Origin: Methylomonas sp. | GTDB lineage: Bacteria > Pseudomonadota > Gammaproteobacteria > Methylococcales > Methylomonadaceae | Direction of reading: 5' to 3' | DNA length: 7,068 bases | NCBI GenBank assembly: GCA_026988195.1 | Contig: JALSLS010000444.1 | Location: 1 to 7,068 of the forward strand | Part shown: piece after piece, positions 6,010 through 7,068 of the stretch | Position numbering within the stretch: the stretch's first letter is position 1 | Layout: every line of letters begins with the position of its first letter | Notes under the pieces: model-generated | What the model was told of the DNA's origin: nothing | The model's database searches: none | Seen by the model: only the letters and a program-made list of their open reading frames with translations | Translations under genes and position numbers: made by a program

Positions 6010-7068
6010 CGATGGGATAGCTCAAGCGACGTTGTAATCACGTTCACTGCCACACAGGCAGCTTAGAAACCTACCCAGCTTGGCTTATTGAGCCTGTTGA
6101 AGTTCACTGCCACACAGGCAGCTTAGAAATTTGAGCGAGTCGCACCCGCACTCATTACGCCGTTCACTGCCACACAGGCAGCTTAGAAACAGCGACAACG
6201 GCTCGCGCATCTTCAATGCTTGTTCACTGCCACACAGGCAGCTTAGAAAACATTGATGCTGTATTTCCATCGACTGGAGCAGTTCACTGCCACACAGGCA
6301 GCTTAGAAATTTAACTCTGCCATGCATTTTATCAATCATAGGTTCACTGCCACACAGGCAGCTTAGAAACCGTTAAATGGTTCTACCCATGTTTCTATAC
6401 AGTTCACTGCCACACAGGCAGCTTAGAAACCATCAAACTGTGTTATTTTATTTCTGCTCGAGTTCACTGCCACACAGGCAGCTTAGAAAGGGATAAAAGG
6501 ACTTAGCATAGGAACAACAAAGTTCACTGCCACACAGGCAGCTTAGAAATAGAGGGTTTATCGGTTCAGTAGATATGTATGGTTCACTGCCACACAGGCA
6601 GCTTAGAAACAGTATCTACGATGATAACGCTGTTTTTCTTGGTTCACTGCCACACAGGCAGCTTAGAAATGCAAAGGGCGATAAGATTAATATCGTTGTA
6701 TGTTCACTGCCACACAGGCAGCTTAGAAATTGGTGACCGACTGCTTGCAATGCTTGTTGGAGTTCACTGCCACACAGGCAGCTTAGAAACGAGGAAGAAA
6801 TAGAGGAAGAACTTATTGATAGTTCACTGCCACACAGGCAGCTTAGAAAAAACACACGAAAAAAATGCAAAGAGAGCCACAGTTCACTGCCACACAGGCA
6901 GCTTAGAAAATCTGCGATTGCTAGCTGATCAAGTTGCGAACGTTCACTGCCACACAGGCAGCTTAGAAAACTAAATTGTTTGTGTCGGTTAAATCTAGTT
7001 TGTTCACTGCCACACAGGCAGCTTAGAAAAAGCGCAGAACCACCGGTTGAAGCGGTGCTTGGTTCACT
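5982..7068 (+). CRISPR. Type I-F CRISPR array, 18 full repeats and 18 spacers, continuing past the right edge
   Basis: The 28-nt repeat starts with GTTCACTGCC, continues ACACAGGCAG and ends CTTAGAAA. Repeats begin at 5982 and every 60 bp after that, up to 7002; bases 7062-7068 are the first 7 nt of a 19th copy. All 18 full copies are identical. Every spacer is exactly 32 nt (first 6010-6041, last 7030-7061) and all differ. No degenerate terminal repeat is seen, so the array goes on. The newest spacer should be at 6010. The array reads in the same direction as the cas genes. Processing by Cas6f would give 60-nt crRNAs. Confidence 0.99.

Noticed and set aside
6085..6870. Open frames across the array on both strands encoding repeated peptides (such as FLSCLCGSE on the - strand and VHCHTGSLE on the + strand)
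   Set aside because: The repeat-spacer period is exactly 60 bp, a multiple of three, so the repeat is read in the same frame each time. They lack ribosome sites and are products of the array's regularity.
1..7068. Tn7-like, CRISPR-guided transposition system (I-F3)
   Set aside because: A Cas2-3 with intact HD and helicase motifs is present, Cas5 and Cas7 are separate variant proteins, and no tnsA, tnsB, tnsC or tniQ is seen in the window.

Overview
This window holds most of a subtype I-F variant CRISPR-Cas locus (I-F2, also called I-Fv) on the + strand. It has four consecutive cas genes, a strong intrinsic terminator, an intergenic/leader region, and a CRISPR array that runs off the right edge. 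The DNA is AT-rich, about one third GC in the sampled coding lines. The protein family set is the one known from Shewanella, Photobacterium and relatives, so an AT-rich gammaproteobacterium is the likely source. Genus cannot be assigned from the sequence.

Layout: 1-2919 is cas2-3, a Cas2/Cas3 fusion missing only its first few codons at the left edge. 2921-3877 is cas7fv (backbone subunit), 3886-4899 is cas5fv (PAM-sensing and crRNA 5'-handle-capping subunit) and 4914-5495 is cas6f (crRNA endonuclease). Gaps of 1, 8 and 14 nt and good Shine-Dalgarno sites point to one operon. cas1, normally just upstream of cas2-3, would lie outside the window. There is no cas8f (csy1) and no canonical csy2 or csy3, which is the defining feature of the variant. 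A 9-bp hairpin covers the cas6f stop codon and a 13-bp-stem terminator with a T tract follows at 5545-5585.

Between the terminator and the array lies a 214-bp stretch (5602-5815) bounded by 19-nt inverted repeats with one mismatch. It contains further hairpins and looks like a MITE-type insertion or a structured RNA. After it comes a very AT-rich leader (5816-5981). The array starts at 5982 with 28-nt repeats and 32-nt spacers, an exact 60-bp period. There are 18 complete, identical repeats, 18 different spacers and the first 7 nt of a 19th repeat.

Expected working, from knowledge of the family: the array is transcribed from the leader on the + strand. Cas6f cuts each repeat hairpin to give 60-nt crRNAs with an 8-nt 5' handle. 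Cas5fv and Cas7fv assemble on the crRNA as a minimal Cascade, and Cas2-3 is recruited to nick and unwind the target. With Cas1, Cas2-3 also serves spacer acquisition. The system itself is described. The least explained part is the inverted-repeat element between the cas genes and the leader.
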